Assembly: GCF_008014745.1 (NCBI RefSeq)
Contig: NZ_VPFD01000002.1
Coordinates: 217,109-281,108, forward strand
Length of the DNA: 64,000 bases
Reading direction: 5' to 3'
DNA from: Massilia arenae
GTDB taxonomy: Bacteria > Pseudomonadota > Gammaproteobacteria > Burkholderiales > Burkholderiaceae_D
In this document: positions 18,161-26,580 of the stretch, piece by piece
How positions within the stretch are numbered: the stretch's first letter is position 1
Layout: the number at the start of each line of letters is the position of its first letter
Program-made: the position numbers and the translations under genes
The notes under the pieces: generated by a model
Databases searched by the model: none
Told to the model about the DNA's origin: nothing
Seen by the model: the letters and a program-made list of their open reading frames with translations, nothing else

Positions 18161-18742
18161 TTACTTCAATAGCCCGGCCAGCTCGACGGCTGTCTTGACC
18201 TGCATCTTGTCGAAGATATGGGCCCGATGCACCTCGACCGTGCGCATGCTGATGCCCAGTTTATCGGCCACCACCTTGTTCATCATGCCGGCCAAAATCA
18301 GGTCGAGCACTTCGCGTTCGCGCGCCGACAGGGTGGCCAGGCGCGCCTGTACGCCGGCCGAGGCGGCGGCCTTGCGCGAGGCGGCGAGGGCTTCTTCGAC
18401 CCGGTCCATCAGCTGGTTGTCGTTGAACGGTTTCTCGAAGAAATCGAAAGCGCCGCGCTTGAGCGAGTCGACCGCCATCGGTACGTCGCCGTGGCCGGTG
18501 AGAAAGATCACGGGCAGGCGCGGCAGCAGGCCGCGCTTGAACAGGTCATCGAACACGGCGATGCCGTTCATGCCGGGCATGCGCACGTCGAGCAGGAGGC
18601 AGTCGCCGCTGACGTCGAGGTCTTGCAGGGCGTCGAGGAATTCCTGGCCGCCCGCGTAACCGCGCGCGGGCAGGCCGCGCGATTGCGCCAGCCAGGCGAG
18701 CGAGTCGCGAATGACTTCTTCGTCGTCGACGATGTGCAGCAT
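18161..18742 (-). CDS. dctR: Response regulator of the FixJ/DctR family
   Basis: A 193-residue two-domain regulator. The receiver starts LHIVDDEEVIRDSL with acidic pair DDE, has the phospho-acceptor in LLLDVRMPGMNGI (around residue 52) and lysine in FFEKPFNDN. The LuxR-type helix-turn-helix follows: LSAREREVLDLILAGMMNKV and SMRTVEVHRAHIFDKM. It follows the kinase DctS on the same strand with a 96-bp gap. The start at 18742 has GGAGA 6-7 nt upstream; an upstream in-frame ATG at 18817 adds unrelated residues. With the kinase and the divergent dctP it most resembles the DctS-DctR system that controls C4-dicarboxylate uptake in Rhodobacter. Confidence 0.9.
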   Translation of the reverse strand: MLHIVDDEEVIRDSLAWLAQSRGLPARGYAGGQEFLDALQDLDVSGDCLLLDVRMPGMNGIAVFDDLFKRGLLPRLPVIFLTGHGDVPMAVDSLKRGAFDFFEKPFNDNQLMDRVEEALAASRKAAASAGVQARLATLSAREREVLDLILAGMMNKVVADKLGISMRTVEVHRAHIFDKMQVKTAVELAGLLK

Positions 18743-18838
18743 GCAGGTCTCCGTAGTGGCGGGATGGGTTTCCCGCCTTGTTGCTTTTCTAATAAAGATG
18801 GCGCATCCAGCCAACACCGGCGCGCCGCAGATCGGATT

Positions 18839-20848
18839 TTAGCCCAGCGCCCGGCTTGCCGCTTGGGCCGGCAACGAAAAAGTGAACACGGTGCCGCCGG
18901 CCGGATGCGGCGCATGGTTCAAGGTGCCGCCATGGAACTCGATCGCGGTGCGGCAGATCGACAAGCCCATCCCCATGCCCTCGGCCCGGGTCGAGTAGAA
19001 CGGCGAGAACAGCCGCTCGGCGACTTCAGGGGCGATGCCGTGGCCGCGGTCGATCACCGAAACCGCCACCTGCTCATCCGCGTGCACGGCCTCGATGCGC
19101 AGCACGCGCTGGTCCGGCGTCGTGTCCTGCATGGCCTGGATCGCATTGCGGGTGAGGTTGAGCAGCACTTGCTCCAGCATCACGCGGTCGGCCAGCACCG
19201 TTGGCAAGCCGGGCGGCAATTGCACGCGCAGCGCCACGCCGGCCTGGCGCGCCTGCAGCTCGATCAACGCATGCACGTTGGAAATGACGCTGCGGATCGT
19301 TACCTCCTGGCGCAGCGGTTCGCGCTTCTTGACGAACTCGTGCACGCTGCGGATGATCTGGCCGGCGCGCTGGGCTTGCTGGCGCGCCTGTTCCAGCGCA
19401 TGGCGCAGCATGCCCGGCTTGAGGTCGTCGCCGGTACCTGCGGCCCGCTCGAGCATGTTCAGGGCGCCCACCGTGTAGCTGGAAATCGCCGCCAGCGGCT
19501 GGTTCAGCTCGTGCGCCAGCATCGACGACAGCTCGCCCATGGTGGCCAGGCGTGCGCTGGCCTGCAGCTTTTCTTCCTGCTGGCGGTTGAGCTCTTCCAC
19601 CCGCTTGCGGTCGGTGATGTCGAGCACCGAGCTCATCCACCCGGTATGGCGGCCGTCGACGTCCACCAGCGGCGCCTCGAACACCAGCACCGGCACCCGG
19701 GCGCCGTCCGGACGCTGGAACACGGTCTCGAATTGCGGCGTGACCTTGCCCGACAAAATGCCTTGGAAGCGTTCCTCGTATTCCGCGGTCGCTTCCGGCG
19801 CCCAGTAGGCCATCGGCGGCTTCTTGCCGATCAATTCCTCCGGCGGGTGGCCGACGATCTGGCAGAAGGCGCGGTTGACGTAGGTGACGCGGCCCTCCAG
19901 GTCGCGTGCGCGCAGGCCCGTGAGCAGCGAGTTTTCCATCGCCGTGCGAAACGCCATCTGCTGGCGCAGCGCGCTTTCGGCCGCCAGCGTGCGCGAGATG
20001 TGGCGCCACAGCGCGGCCAGACTGGTCAACAGGCCCAGGGCCAGCACGATCACCGAGCCCACCAGCAGGTTCGGCAGCAGCTGCGGTGCGCGCTTGACGC
20101 TGTTGGTCGACAGCACCAGCTGGGCGCCCGGCAGGTCGAGCTCGCGCTGGTGGGTGTAGACGCCGCGTCCCGGCCCGCCGGCGGCGCGCCGCGCCACCGC
20201 CTGTTCGTCGCGGTCGAGCAGGGCCAGCGCGTTATCCTGGGCAAACCACCAGGGCACGGTTTCGTCGAGCAGCACCTGCAGGCTGTAGGTCGCGACCAGG
20301 CTGCCCGTGAACTGGCCGTTGCGGAACAGCGGCAGGTAGAAATCGATCAGGCCATGGGTCGATGGCGTGGCGCCATACGGTTCGCTGTAGCGGCCGCGCC
20401 GGATCGAGCGCGCCATTTCTCCGGCCAGCGTCGTGGTCTGGGGCAGGCCAGCGGAGGGCAGGTCGGCGCCATGGCTGTCCAGCACCGCGCCGGCGGCGTC
20501 GCTCCACACCACGCGCACCAGTTCCGGGCCGTTGACGAACATCTGGCGGAAACGCGCCTGCAATTTCTCCGGCGGCAGCGGCGCGACCACCAGGTCGGCG
20601 CCGAGGGCGCTGAGTGCGTCCTCGCTGCGCGCCAGTTCGAAGCGCAAGGTCTGCTCGACCCACAGCGTGTCCGCAATCAATTGCTCTTGGCGCTCAGTGC
20701 TTTCCATCTGGCGCGCCTGCCACGGCAGCCAGATCAGCACGGCCAGGAACAGCAGCACCAGCAGCATCGGCACCAGCCAGCGCCAGAACCGCCAGGCGCG
20801 AATGCGCGCGCGCGGTTCCGACATGGGCTGGGCGAACGGAATTTTCAT
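18839..20848 (-). CDS. dctS: Sensor histidine kinase DctS-like
   Basis: A 669-residue membrane kinase. TM1 is at about residues 25-44, then ~210 residues of periplasmic sensor domain of the dCache/CACHE type, and TM2 at about 258-280. A PAS domain (about 310-430, with TYVNRAFCQIVGHPPEELIG) leads to the HisKA box MGELSSMLAHELNQPLAAIS with the phospho-histidine, and a HATPase domain with NLTRNAIQAM and MGMGLSICRTAIE. Kinases of this layout (DctS of Rhodobacter, DctB of Rhizobium) sense C4-dicarboxylates. The ligand is not shown by the sequence. It is divergent from dctP across 159 bp. Confidence 0.9.
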   Translation of the reverse strand: MKIPFAQPMSEPRARIRAWRFWRWLVPMLLVLLFLAVLIWLPWQARQMESTERQEQLIADTLWVEQTLRFELARSEDALSALGADLVVAPLPPEKLQARFRQMFVNGPELVRVVWSDAAGAVLDSHGADLPSAGLPQTTTLAGEMARSIRRGRYSEPYGATPSTHGLIDFYLPLFRNGQFTGSLVATYSLQVLLDETVPWWFAQDNALALLDRDEQAVARRAAGGPGRGVYTHQRELDLPGAQLVLSTNSVKRAPQLLPNLLVGSVIVLALGLLTSLAALWRHISRTLAAESALRQQMAFRTAMENSLLTGLRARDLEGRVTYVNRAFCQIVGHPPEELIGKKPPMAYWAPEATAEYEERFQGILSGKVTPQFETVFQRPDGARVPVLVFEAPLVDVDGRHTGWMSSVLDITDRKRVEELNRQQEEKLQASARLATMGELSSMLAHELNQPLAAISSYTVGALNMLERAAGTGDDLKPGMLRHALEQARQQAQRAGQIIRSVHEFVKKREPLRQEVTIRSVISNVHALIELQARQAGVALRVQLPPGLPTVLADRVMLEQVLLNLTRNAIQAMQDTTPDQRVLRIEAVHADEQVAVSVIDRGHGIAPEVAERLFSPFYSTRAEGMGMGLSICRTAIEFHGGTLNHAPHPAGGTVFTFSLPAQAASRALG

Positions 20849-21007
20849 GCATGAGTCCTGTATTGGTTAAACTGTCCAGCTGTTGTGGAAGTCCACGATG
20901 GCGGTCGAGCACGGCGCGGCACAGACTTGCGTGCGGCAGTGCATCCGCCAGTGTAAGGGAAGCGCCTCGGTGCTTTCCAAGGTTTTATTAGAAAGAATCA
21001 GACCGTC

Positions 21008-22006
21008 ATGCAGATCAAGACCCTGGTCGCCACAGCGCTGTTCGCGCTGGCGGCGGCCGCGAGTGTCGACGCCCTGGCGCAGGGACCGATCGTCATCAAG
21101 TTCAGCCACGTGGTGGCGCCCGATACGCCGAAGGGCCGGGCCGCCGAGCGATTCAAGGAGTTGGCCGAGCAAATGACTGGCGGCCAAGTCAGGGTGGAAG
21201 TGTATCCCAACAGCCAGCTATACAAGGACCGCGAGGAGCTCGAGGCCCTGCAGCTGGGCGCGGTGCAGATGCTGGCGCCGTCGCTGGCCAAGTTCTCGCC
21301 GCTGGGCGTGCGCGAATTCGAGGCCTTCGACTTGCCTTATATCTTCCCGGACAAGGCGGCGTTGTACAAGGTGACCGAAGGAAGGATAGGGCGCGACTTG
21401 CTGCGCAAGCTCGAGTCCAAGGGCATCACCGGCCTGGCGTTCTGGGATAACGGTTTCAAGATCATGTCGGCCAACCAACCCTTGACCTCGCTCAAGGATT
21501 TCGAGGGATTGCGCATGCGTATTCAGGCGTCCAAGGTATTGGATGCGCAGATGCGTATGTTGGGCGCCCAGCCGATGACGCTGGCTTTTTCGGAGGCCGC
21601 ACCCGCCCTGCGCGATGGCGTGGTGGAGGGGACCGAGAACACGCCGTCGAATATGTACACCCAGCGCATGCACGAGACGCAAAGCCACCTGACGGTGTCC
21701 AACCACGGCTATCTGGGTTACGCGGTGATCGTTAACAAAAAATTCTGGGATGGACTGCCGGCCGCCACCCGCAATACCCTGGCGCGCGCCATGCGCGAAG
21801 CCACGGTGTACGAGAAAAAGATCGCCCAGCGCGCCAATGACGACGCCATGGAAGCCATCCGCCAGGCCGGCACCACGGCGATCCACACGCTCACACCAGC
21901 CCAGCAGGCCGAATGGCGGCGTGCGATGCAACCCGTGTATGGACAAATGGAGAGCCGTATCGGCAAGGAGACGGTACGTGCCATCTTGCGCGAAGTCGAG
22001 CGTTGA
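21008..22006 (+). CDS. dctP: TRAP transporter solute-binding protein DctP
   Basis: DctP-type proteins bind an organic acid in the periplasm for a TRAP transporter. The 332-residue protein has a signal peptide (MQIKTLVATALFALAAAASV, cleavage after ALA) and the family pattern: IKFSHVVAPDTPKGRAAERF, VYPNSQLYKDREELEALQLG, then GLRMRIQASKVLDAQMRML, where the binding arginine is normally found, and NTPSNMYTQRMHE. No DctQ or DctM membrane gene follows; after the stop there is a 438-bp gap and then ogt. Either the membrane part is elsewhere, or DctP works only as a sensory partner for the divergent DctSR, as reported for the DctP-type DctB protein of Bacillus subtilis. The latter is inference. Confidence 0.92.
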   Translation: MQIKTLVATALFALAAAASVDALAQGPIVIKFSHVVAPDTPKGRAAERFKELAEQMTGGQVRVEVYPNSQLYKDREELEALQLGAVQMLAPSLAKFSPLGVREFEAFDLPYIFPDKAALYKVTEGRIGRDLLRKLESKGITGLAFWDNGFKIMSANQPLTSLKDFEGLRMRIQASKVLDAQMRMLGAQPMTLAFSEAAPALRDGVVEGTENTPSNMYTQRMHETQSHLTVSNHGYLGYAVIVNKKFWDGLPAATRNTLARAMREATVYEKKIAQRANDDAMEAIRQAGTTAIHTLTPAQQAEWRRAMQPVYGQMESRIGKETVRAILREVER

Positions 22007-22337
22007 CGCAGGTCAAGTATCAGGTGGATATCCACTGGCATGCTGACATTCGCCTACAGCATATGGACAATGACGTTTTGTTTATAAGTAAAATAATTTT
22101 CTGAATTTGTGGCTGAAAAGATATATTTTCTACAAGCACTTGCGTTATCATGGGGCTCATGCGCACTGGGATGGTGCGCGGCAGTGCCAAGAACAAGCAA
22201 TAGCAGCGGCATGCAAAGGTTTTTGGGGGAGCATTGATAAAAGCACGGTATTCATACCGGAGACATTCGAGGAGACACCACGTTTGACAGAAGTCGCTGG
22301 CATTGACCAAGCGGCCGGAAACGTGACCCGAATTGGA
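22007..22337 (+). other. Long dctP-ogt intergenic region, possible small RNA or short peptide
   Basis: The first ~120 bp are unusually AT-rich for the window, including a run around 22075-22105, and could hold promoter elements. Just before the terminator an SD-like GAGGAG is followed by a TTG-initiated frame of 28 codons (LTEVAGIDQAAGNVTRIGAH and so on) that runs through the terminator stem to a TGA at about 22370. Neither a real peptide nor a known RNA family could be confirmed. Confidence 0.3.
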
Positions 22338-22363
22338 GCGCACCCGAGGGTGCGCTTTTTTTT
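22338..22363 (+). terminator. Rho-independent terminator in the dctP-ogt gap
   Basis: An 8-bp GC stem (GCGCACCC with GGGTGCGC), 2-nt loop and a run of eight or nine T. It is 330 nt downstream of the dctP stop codon, which is far for the terminator of that gene and suggests that a separate small transcript ends here or that dctP has a long 3' tail. Confidence 0.8.
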
Positions 22364-22444
22364 CGCCTGAACCGTCCAATCGCTGGCCGGGTGCGCGCTG
22401 CACGGTTAAGATGCCTGTGCAACACTTTGCTCAGTAGACCCATC

Positions 22445-22969
22445 ATGAAGACCGATCCAGCCAGCCAGATTTTCAATGCCATCGTGCCCGCTCCCTTCGG
22501 CGCGCTGGGCATCCGCATCGCCGACGACAAGCTGCGCGAAGTGGTCTACCTGCCACCTTCTTTCGAAGAAAAAGACGCGGACAGCGCCATCGCCCAGCAG
22601 AGCGCCGAGCAGCTCGCACGCTACCTGGCCGACCCCGATTTCACCTTCGACCTGCCCTTAACGGCGGTCGGCACCGAGTTCCAGCGCAAGGTGTGGCAAG
22701 AAATCAGCGCCATCCCGCGCGGCGCCGTGCGCACCTATGGCCACCTGGCCAAGGTGATCGGCTCGCATCCGCGCGCCGTGGGCCAGGCTTGCGGCGCCAA
22801 TTGGTTCCCGCTGGTCATTCCCTGCCACCGGGTGACGGCAGCCGGCGGCCTGGGCGGCTTCTCGAACCAGAATGACGAGAACGGTTTCCATCTTTCGGTC
22901 AAGCGCTGGCTGCTGCGGCACGAAGGCGCCACCGCCGCTCCATGGCAGCAGCAGTCGATCTGGCCCTGA
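22445..22969 (+). CDS. ogt: Methylated-DNA--protein-cysteine methyltransferase
   Basis: This suicide enzyme removes methyl groups from O6-methylguanine in DNA onto its own cysteine. The 174-residue protein has the active-site motif IPCHRV with Cys127, preceded by FQRKVWQEISAIPRGAVRTY, the DNA-binding helix region with arginine finger, and followed by GLGGFSN. Size and lack of an Ada domain fit Ogt. The ATG at 22445 is used; an in-frame start at 22391 would lengthen the N-terminus without homology. Its end overlaps the xerD start by 28 nt, so the two are co-transcribed. Confidence 0.95.
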   Translation: MKTDPASQIFNAIVPAPFGALGIRIADDKLREVVYLPPSFEEKDADSAIAQQSAEQLARYLADPDFTFDLPLTAVGTEFQRKVWQEISAIPRGAVRTYGHLAKVIGSHPRAVGQACGANWFPLVIPCHRVTAAGGLGGFSNQNDENGFHLSVKRWLLRHEGATAAPWQQQSIWP

Positions 22970-23844
22970 TCGACGAGTTCTGCGACACGCTCTGGCTGGA
23001 ACAGGGCCTGGCGAAGAACTCGCTCGACGCCTACCGGCGCGACCTGCGCCTGTTCGCCGGCTGGCTGGACGCCAAGCGCCCCGGCCGCGGCCTGCTGGCC
23101 GTCGGGCCGGAAGACCTGGCCGCCTATTTCGCCGACCGCCACCCGGAGTCGCGGCCAAGCACGGCCAATCGCCGGCTGTCGGTGTTCAAGCGCTTCTATG
23201 GCCTGGCGCTGCGGCGCGGGCAGATCGCCACCGATCCCTGCCTCAAGATGCCGTCGGCGCGCCAGCCGACCCGCTTCGTGCATACCCTGACCGAGGACCA
23301 GGTCGAGGCCTTGCTGGCCGCCCCCGATATTTCGACGCCGTTGGGTTTGCGCGAGCGCACGATGCTGGAGTTGATGTATGCCAGCGGCTTGCGGGTGTCG
23401 GAACTGGTGGCCCTCAAACTGGTCGAAGTGAGCCTGAACGATGGTGTGCTGCGGGTGACCGGCAAGGGCAGCAAGACGCGCCTGGTGCCGTTCGGCGAAG
23501 AGGCGCGGCGCTGGCTCGAACGTTATTTGAAGGATGCGCGCGGCATCATCCTGAACGGCCAGGTCGACGACGCCCTGTTCGTCACGGGCCGTGGCGGCCC
23601 GATGACGCGCCAGATGTTCTGGATCCTGGTCAAGAAACATGCGTCGAAGGCCGGCGTCACCGGTCCGCTGTCGCCGCATACGCTGCGCCACGCCTTCGCC
23701 ACCCATTTGCTGAACCACGGGGCTGACCTGCGCGTGGTGCAGTTACTGCTGGGCCATGCCGATATTTCGACGACCCAGATCTATACCCACGTGGCGCGCG
23801 AGCGCCTGAAACGCCTGCACGCACAGCATCATCCACGTGGATAG
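22942..23844 (+). CDS. xerD: Site-specific tyrosine recombinase XerD
   Basis: XerD, with XerC, resolves chromosome dimers at dif. The 300-residue protein shows a core-binding N-terminal domain and a catalytic domain with the expected residues: Arg in ASGLRVSEL, Lys in GKGSK, His-x-x-Arg in LSPHTLRHAFATHLLNHGAD, His in LLGHADISTTQ and the nucleophilic Tyr in QIYTHV. The family-typical LNHGADLR stretch is present. It overlaps ogt, a common gene order in Oxalobacteraceae. No dif site was recognised nearby. Confidence 0.95.
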   Translation: MAAAVDLALIDEFCDTLWLEQGLAKNSLDAYRRDLRLFAGWLDAKRPGRGLLAVGPEDLAAYFADRHPESRPSTANRRLSVFKRFYGLALRRGQIATDPCLKMPSARQPTRFVHTLTEDQVEALLAAPDISTPLGLRERTMLELMYASGLRVSELVALKLVEVSLNDGVLRVTGKGSKTRLVPFGEEARRWLERYLKDARGIILNGQVDDALFVTGRGGPMTRQMFWILVKKHASKAGVTGPLSPHTLRHAFATHLLNHGADLRVVQLLLGHADISTTQIYTHVARERLKRLHAQHHPRG

Positions 23845-23924
23845 CGTAAGTCGAGAGTTGCGGAGTAGTCCATAATGGCTGTGCAGATGCAGCATTTCCT
23901 TGGAATAAACATGTCGAGGTGACT

Positions 23925-24140
23925 ATGGCACGGAACAATTTTTCGTACGAAAAGCGTCAACGGGAACTCGAAAAGAAGCGCAAGGCCGAAGAAAAAGCCA
24001 AGCGCAAGCTGGAAGCGAAGAACGCGCCGGCTGACGGCGCCGAGGCCGCGCAGCCGGATGGCGATGCGGACGGCGCAGAAGAGGATGCCGCGCCGGCCGA
24101 AGAGCGCACTCCCGCCGCGGCGCCGTCGAGCCTGGCCTAG
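23925..24140 (+). CDS. Small highly charged hypothetical protein
   Basis: A 71-residue protein with ribosome site GAGGT 5 nt before the ATG. The first 32 residues are strongly basic and charged (SYEKRQRELEKKRKAEEKAK), predicted to form a helix; the rest is rich in Ala, Asp, Glu and Pro and probably disordered. It may be a small nucleic-acid-binding or scaffold protein, but no family was recognised. It follows xerD by 80 bp and is the last gene before the signalling gene. Confidence 0.6.
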   Translation: MARNNFSYEKRQRELEKKRKAEEKAKRKLEAKNAPADGAEAAQPDGDADGAEEDAAPAEERTPAAAPSSLA

Positions 24141-24305
24141 ACCGGCCCATCAAGAGGATTGCGCGCGTGCTCCGTCGAGATCGATGGAGCCCCTGGCGCA
24201 TGATGGAACTATAAGCATCTACACCGGTGCGAGCCATCTGAATGCGACAAGCTGTCAGTTGGCCGGTGTGAATGGCGGTATGACGCGATGGAGCGCATGC
24301 CATCC

Positions 24306-24329
24306 GCCGTTTGCGAGCTCGCAAACGGC
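24306..24329. repeat. 24-bp perfect palindrome upstream of the GGDEF-EAL gene
   Basis: The sequence GCCGTTTGCGAG is followed directly by its exact reverse complement, centred on GAGCTC. Five further bases (GCCAT / ATGGC) pair just outside it. No T tract follows, so it is not a standard terminator; it could be an operator for a dimeric regulator of the gene that starts at 24405. Confidence 0.6.
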
Positions 24330-24404
24330 ATGGCCCGCGACGGTATAACAATGTCGGTGTTGTCTACCTGATTATTGTCGTTTCCATAGCGAAAGGCCGT
24401 TGCT

Positions 24405-26557
24405 TTGAACGAACCATCGCCGAAGCCAGCGGCGTCCACGTCCGCGCCTTTATCCGATCCTCCGCTTGCCGGGGAAGGGAAGGCCATTCCCGCGGGCGAC
24501 TTTCCGGGCCGCGTCGAGGCAGGGCCCGAAGCCCTCGGCTGGCTCCACCATTTCGTCACGGCGCTCGAGCTGGCGCCGGCGGTCGCCGTGCATTCGATGG
24601 ACCAGGCCGGCACCATCCGCTTCTGGAACCGCGCCAGCGAAGAACTGTACGGCATCCCTTCCAGCGAGGCGGTCGGCAAGCCCTTCCGCGAGCTGGTATT
24701 CCACCTCGACCACCAGGCCGAGTTCGAGGACGCGATCGCCGCGATCTGGCGCAGCGGCCACGCGCCGCCGGCGCGCGACTGGCAGGTGCAATCGCGCGCC
24801 GGCCGGCGCCACTGGGTCTATTCCTGCCACTACCCGGTCAAGCACGATAGCGTGATGCAAGAAATCTTCTGCATGGAAGTCGATATCACGGCGCGCAAGG
24901 AGGCGGAGAGCAACCTGGCGCAGGCGGCCCAGGTATTCCAGAACGCGCGCGACGCCATCATCATGATGGACGCCGACTACCGCGTGCGCGCCGTCAACGG
25001 CGCCTTCACCAGCGTCACCGGCCATGCCCCCGAGCACATCCTCGGCCAGTCGCTGGCCAGCCTGGGCTGGGATGCGGCCGACGGCTTCTACGAGCGCATC
25101 TGGTCCGAACTCGACGGCCAGGACCATTGGGAAGGCGAACTGGCGAGCGTGCGCAGCAATGGCGAGCGCTATCCGGTGCGGGTGGCATTGACGGCGATCC
25201 GCGACGCCCACGGCGACGTGGCCAGCTATATGGCAATGCTGTCCGACATCAGCGAGCGCAAGCGCCTGGAGGAGCAGGTGCGGCACCAAGCCGAGCACGA
25301 CGCCCTGACCGGCCTGCCCAACCGCATCCTGTTCCTCGACCGCCTGCACCAGGCGCTGGCCACCTGGCGCCGCCAGCGCGACCGCTGCGCGGTGATGTTC
25401 CTCGACCTCGATAAATTCAAGCCAATCAACGATAACCACGGCCACCAGGCCGGCGACGCCGTGCTGCGCGAGGTCGCCGCGCGCCTGCGCGCCTGCGTGC
25501 GCCGGGTCGACACCATCAGCCGCCTGGGCGGCGACGAATTCGTGGTGCTGCTGGCTGACATCAAGGGCGCCGACCAGGCCGCGCACGTGGCCGGCGCCGT
25601 TACCCAGGCGGTGGCGCGCCCCATCGACGTGGGCGGGCAGCAGGTGACGCTGTCGGTCTCGATCGGCATCGCGCTCTGCCCCGACGATGGCGACGATGTC
25701 GAGGCCCTGCTGCACCATGCCGACGTCGCGATGTACCACGCCAAGCAAGACGGACGCGACACCTTCCGCTTCTTCGATCCGGCCATGAACGCCCATGTCA
25801 TCGAGCGGGTCGAGCTCGAGAACCGGCTGCGCCAGGCGATCGAGAGCCAGGAGTTCGTGCTCGAATACCAGCCGAGGTCGAGGTGGCGAGCGGCCGCGTC
25901 AGCACGGTCGAGGCCTTGCTGCGCTGGCGCCATCCCGAGCGCGGGCTGCTGCTGCCGCAGCACTTCCTGCCGGTGGCCGAGGAATCCGGCCTGATCGTCC
26001 CGATCGGCGAGTGGGTCTTGAAAGAAGCCTGCCGCCAGGCGCGCGCCTGGGGCGATGCGGGGTTTCCGGTCTCGGTCGCGGTCAACCTGTCCGCCGCCCA
26101 GCTCGCGCATGCGCGGCTGCTGCCGGCGGTCGATGCCGCCTTGCAGGGCGCCGGCCTGGCGCCGGGAGCGCTCGAGCTCGAGATCGCCGAGGATGCGCTG
26201 CTGCGCAGTGAACCGGCTTTCGAGACGGCGCTGGCGTTGCGCGCACGCGGCGTGCAACTGAGCATCGACCGTTTCGGCACCGGCACCTCGAGCCTGGAGG
26301 CGCTGCGCCGCTTCCCGCTCACCAAGCTCAAGATCGACCGCAGCTATGTGGGCGACGTCGGGCATGACCCGGTCGATGCGGCCATGGTGCCGGCCATCAT
26401 CTCCGTAGCGCGCAGCCTGGGTTTGCGGGTGGTGGGGGAGGGCGTGGAGACGGCCGAGCAGCTGGACTTTCTGCGCCAGCATGGCTGCGACGATTACCAG
26501 GGTTTTTATGCCGGTGCGGCCATGGCGACACCCGACCTGTCACCGCATCCTGGCTGA
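24405..26557 (+). pseudogene. PAS-PAS-GGDEF-EAL protein gene with a one-base frameshift
   Basis: Two PAS domains (about residues 55-165 and 170-290) precede a GGDEF domain with intact RLGGDEFVVLL at 373-383 and an allosteric RRVD (RxxD) at 366-369. The EAL domain begins in frame at EYQP (487-490) and then breaks: at 25874/25875 one C is missing between CCG and AGG. Restoring it gives YQPQVEVASGRVSTVEALLRW, the usual EAL start. The EAL part then continues in another frame from about 25883 to 26557. In that part the metal motif usually written DDFGTG reads IDRFGTG, so one metal-binding Asp is Arg. The product as it stands is a 529-residue diguanylate cyclase with a wrong 40-residue tail. A sequencing error could explain the shift. 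Confidence 0.85.
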
Positions 26558-26580
26558 TGCGGTTGTCGGACCGTTGCCGG

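Noticed and set aside
18218..20854. Plus-strand open frame of 878 codons opposite dctR and dctS.
   Set aside because: Antisense of two well-recognised genes and without any domain.
22107..22370. 87-codon frame in the dctP-ogt gap.
   Set aside because: Its first half lies in the AT-rich part without a ribosome site and it runs through the terminator stem; only the last 28 codons have a weak case, noted as a finding.
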